From the NCBI GenBank assembly GCA_023445705.1, contig JAEXKM010000046.1, positions 1 to 12,655 of the forward strand: a stretch of 12,655 bases of DNA, in the 5' to 3' direction. Below the pieces are notes generated by a model that was not told where the DNA came from, made no database searches, and saw only the letters and a list, made by a program, of their open reading frames with translations. Below are positions 11,297 to 12,655 of the stretch, piece by piece. The translations under genes and the position numbers were made by a program. The DNA comes from Pseudomonadota bacterium (lineage in GTDB: Bacteria; Pseudomonadota; Alphaproteobacteria; Caulobacterales; Caulobacteraceae). Each line of letters starts with the position of its first letter. The stretch's first letter is position 1.

Positions 11297-11325
11297 CTTA
11301 CAAACCTCTCGGGACGCCACGTCAA
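11297..11325 (-). promoter_or_regulatory. ilvE promoter (-35 TTGACG, 17 nt, -10 TGTAAG)
   Basis: On the minus strand TTGACG (11320-11325) and TGTAAG (11297-11302) are separated by 17 nt. Transcription would start near 11290, about 24 nt before the ATG, leaving room for the AAGGAGG ribosome binding site. The region is the 81-bp divergent gap shared with marR, so a regulator bound here could affect both genes. Confidence 0.58.
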
Positions 11326-11347
11326 ACGAAATGGGTTCGGAATCGTA

Positions 11348-11818
11348 ATGGCCGCAGCCGATCCGCGACTGATCCTCCGCGAGGAGGAACTCGACGCCGG
11401 GCTCGAGATGATGCTGCTGGCCGAGGCTGCGCTGTGGGACGCCGTCGACGCCGGCCTCGCGGCCGAGGAAGGTCTCGGCCGCTCCCACTGGCGCGCGGCT
11501 TTCTTGCTTCGCCGCCGGCCCGGCGTCGGGGTTCAGGAGCTCGCCCTTCTCACCAGCCTCTCCAAGCAGGCCGCCAGCCGCGCGCTCGCCGACCTCGAGG
11601 CCAAGGGCTTGGTCGAAAAGAGCGCCGGCGACCTCGACGGCCGGCGGCGCACCGCCATCCTGACCCCGGCGGGCCAGGCGTTCGAGGAACGGGTTTCTGA
11701 ACGCTTGCGCGCCCTGATCGCCCGGTCCTATCGGGTAGGCGGCCTGGACGGCGTGGCCGGCGCCCGGCGCATACTGTCGGCCCTGGCCGGCGGCCGTATG
11801 AAGAGCGGAGGCGCCTGA
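11348..11818 (+). CDS. MarR-family transcriptional regulator (PetP-like)
   Basis: A 156-aa winged-helix regulator. The recognition part is GVQELALLTSLSKQAASRAL with ADLEAKGLVE (about 61-90), and the wing is DLDGRRRTAILTPAG (95-109), both typical of MarR. N- and C-terminal helices for dimerisation flank it. ATG 11348 lacks an obvious ribosome binding site; a GANTC site (GAATC, 11340-11344), the target of CcrM methylation in Caulobacter-type bacteria, sits just before it. Its stop overlaps the start of the response-regulator gene in a TGATG junction. A MarR-type gene coupled to an OmpR-type response regulator is known as petP-petR in Rhodobacter capsulatus, and this pair looks like that arrangement. 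Orthology is inferred from memory of the layout, so I give no symbol. Confidence 0.85.
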   Translation: MAAADPRLILREEELDAGLEMMLLAEAALWDAVDAGLAAEEGLGRSHWRAAFLLRRRPGVGVQELALLTSLSKQAASRALADLEAKGLVEKSAGDLDGRRRTAILTPAGQAFEERVSERLRALIARSYRVGGLDGVAGARRILSALAGGRMKSGGA

Positions 11819-12525
11819 TGGCGACGACGGAAGCCCAAGATCGCCACCTGCTGGTCGTCGACGACGACGACCGGATCCGCGACCTGCTCAAGCAGTATCT
11901 GACCCGGCACGGCTTCCGCGTCACCGCCGCGCCGGGCGGCGCGCAGGCCCGCAAGCTGATCGAGACCATCGACTTCGATCTCGCCGTGTTCGACGTGATG
12001 ATGCCCGGCGAGGACGGCTTTTCCCTCACGCGGTGGCTGCGCGACCTGAAGGGCGCGGCCGGCCGCACGCCGATCCTGATGCTCACCGCCCGCGGCTTGG
12101 CCGAAGACCGGATCGAGGGCCTGAAGCTCGGCGCCGACGACTACCTGGCCAAGCCTTTCGAGCCGGAAGAATTGCTGCTGCGCATCGAAGCCATCCTGCG
12201 CCGCGCCGACGCTCGTCCCGCCGGCGGGACAAACGGCGCCCTCGTCCTCGGCGCCTGCAGCTTCGACATCGAACGCGGGGAACTCAGCCGCGACGGCGTC
12301 CCGGTTCGCCTCACCGAGGCCGAGGTCGGCCTGCTCCGCCGCCTCGCACGCAGCCCGCACGAGCCGGTGGACCGGCTGGAGCTGGCCCGCGAGACCGTCG
12401 ATCCCTCGGGCCGGGCGGTGGACGTCCAGGTGACCCGCCTGCGCCGCAAGATCGAGAGCGACCCCAAGACCCCGCGCTACCTGCAGACCGTTCGCGGTGT
12501 CGGCTACCTCCTGGCGCCGGACTGA
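11818..12525 (+). CDS. OmpR/PhoB-family response regulator (PetR-like), no adjacent kinase
   Basis: A 235-aa two-domain regulator. The receiver domain is at 10-125 with the acidic pair in VVDDDDR (15-17), phospho-acceptor Asp59 in LAVFDVMMPGEDG, Thr90 in LMLTARG and Lys112 in YLAKPF. The OmpR-type winged helix is at about 140-233, ending in the classic VDVQVTRLRRKIESDPKTPR and YLQTVRGVGYLL. All phosphorylation residues are intact, so it should be controlled by a histidine kinase, but none follows within the window. The start codon is fused to the marR stop (TGATG), with GGAGG 7 nt upstream, showing translational coupling. The pairing with a MarR protein rather than a kinase matches the petP/petR organisation of alphaproteobacteria. 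The gene ends before a cluster of hairpins that may act as terminator. Confidence 0.92.
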   Translation: MATTEAQDRHLLVVDDDDRIRDLLKQYLTRHGFRVTAAPGGAQARKLIETIDFDLAVFDVMMPGEDGFSLTRWLRDLKGAAGRTPILMLTARGLAEDRIEGLKLGADDYLAKPFEPEELLLRIEAILRRADARPAGGTNGALVLGACSFDIERGELSRDGVPVRLTEAEVGLLRRLARSPHEPVDRLELARETVDPSGRAVDVQVTRLRRKIESDPKTPRYLQTVRGVGYLLAPD

Positions 12526-12550
12526 TGGCAAGCCCCCGCCGCAGCAATCC

Positions 12551-12648
12551 CCCTCAGTCAGCTTCGCTGACAGCTCCCCCACCGGGGGAGCATCTACGCG
12601 AACTCAGATCCTCCCCCTCTGGGGGAGGTGGATCGATGCGCAGCATCG
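12551..12648. repeat. Cluster of four short perfect hairpins (intergenic repeat mosaic)
   Basis: Four inverted repeats stand in a row: GTCAGC-TTC-GCTGAC (12557-12571), GCTCCCCC-ACC-GGGGGAGC (12573-12591), CCTCCCCC-TCT-GGGGGAGG (12610-12628) and CGATGC-GCA-GCATCG (12634-12648). Each has a 3-nt loop. The two C5/G5 hairpins resemble each other, and the first and last likewise look like a modular set. I know this kind of C-run/GTCAGCTTCGCTGAC mosaic as a frequent intergenic repeat in Caulobacterales and relatives. It may continue beyond the window end. It could also stop transcription from the response-regulator gene, although no T-run follows. Confidence 0.75.
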
Positions 12649-12655
12649 AGACGGA

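Overview
The window looks like ordinary chromosome of a GC-rich alphaproteobacterium, most likely a member of the Caulobacteraceae (Caulobacter/Phenylobacterium type). This is inferred from base composition, protein style, TTGACG-type -35 elements, frequent TTG/GTG starts and several palindromic intergenic repeats. No rRNA, tRNA, CRISPR array, transposase or phage gene is visible.

Left part (1-3432). The window opens inside an HNH-endonuclease-family gene read leftwards. A 780-bp stretch without long ORFs follows. It holds two very small genes on the minus strand, at 495-602 (35 aa) and 814-927 (37 aa). They appear to be paralogous single-span membrane peptides, each with its own ribosome binding site and a promoter sharing the same 12-nt block. 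A TetR-family regulator (1061) diverges from the second one, and a 6-7-6 inverted repeat sits exactly between the -35 and -10 elements of that small gene. Behind tetR, closely spaced on the plus strand, come gluQRS (tRNA-Asp queuosine glutamylation) and an EamA-type transporter.

Middle part (3435-7522), all on the minus strand. Transcription reads from a 102-aa unknown protein to an SMP-30/gluconolactonase-like protein, then an aldehyde dehydrogenase with a perfect 17-nt palindrome upstream and a strong terminator behind it, then an HSL-family esterase. Palindromic repeats separate the last two genes. The set suggests catabolism of small carbonyl, lactone or ester compounds, but the substrate cannot be read from sequence.

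Right-centre part (7609-9958), plus strand. A 26-aa membrane peptide gene leads into an SDR with the Asp-Tyr-Lys signature of pteridine reductases, then a FolB-family dihydroneopterin aldolase and a two-span membrane protein. A DUF4870-like membrane protein follows and ends in a terminator. The SDR/FolB pair points to pterin (folate or tetrahydromonapterin-like) metabolism.

Right part (9959-12655). A repeat-rich intergenic region leads to ilvE (branched-chain aminotransferase, minus strand). Divergent from it is a MarR regulator translationally coupled to an OmpR-type response regulator. That layout resembles the petP/petR pair known from other alphaproteobacteria. A cluster of four short hairpins closes the window.

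The most novel-looking element is the pair of paralogous micro-membrane-protein genes under apparent TetR control.
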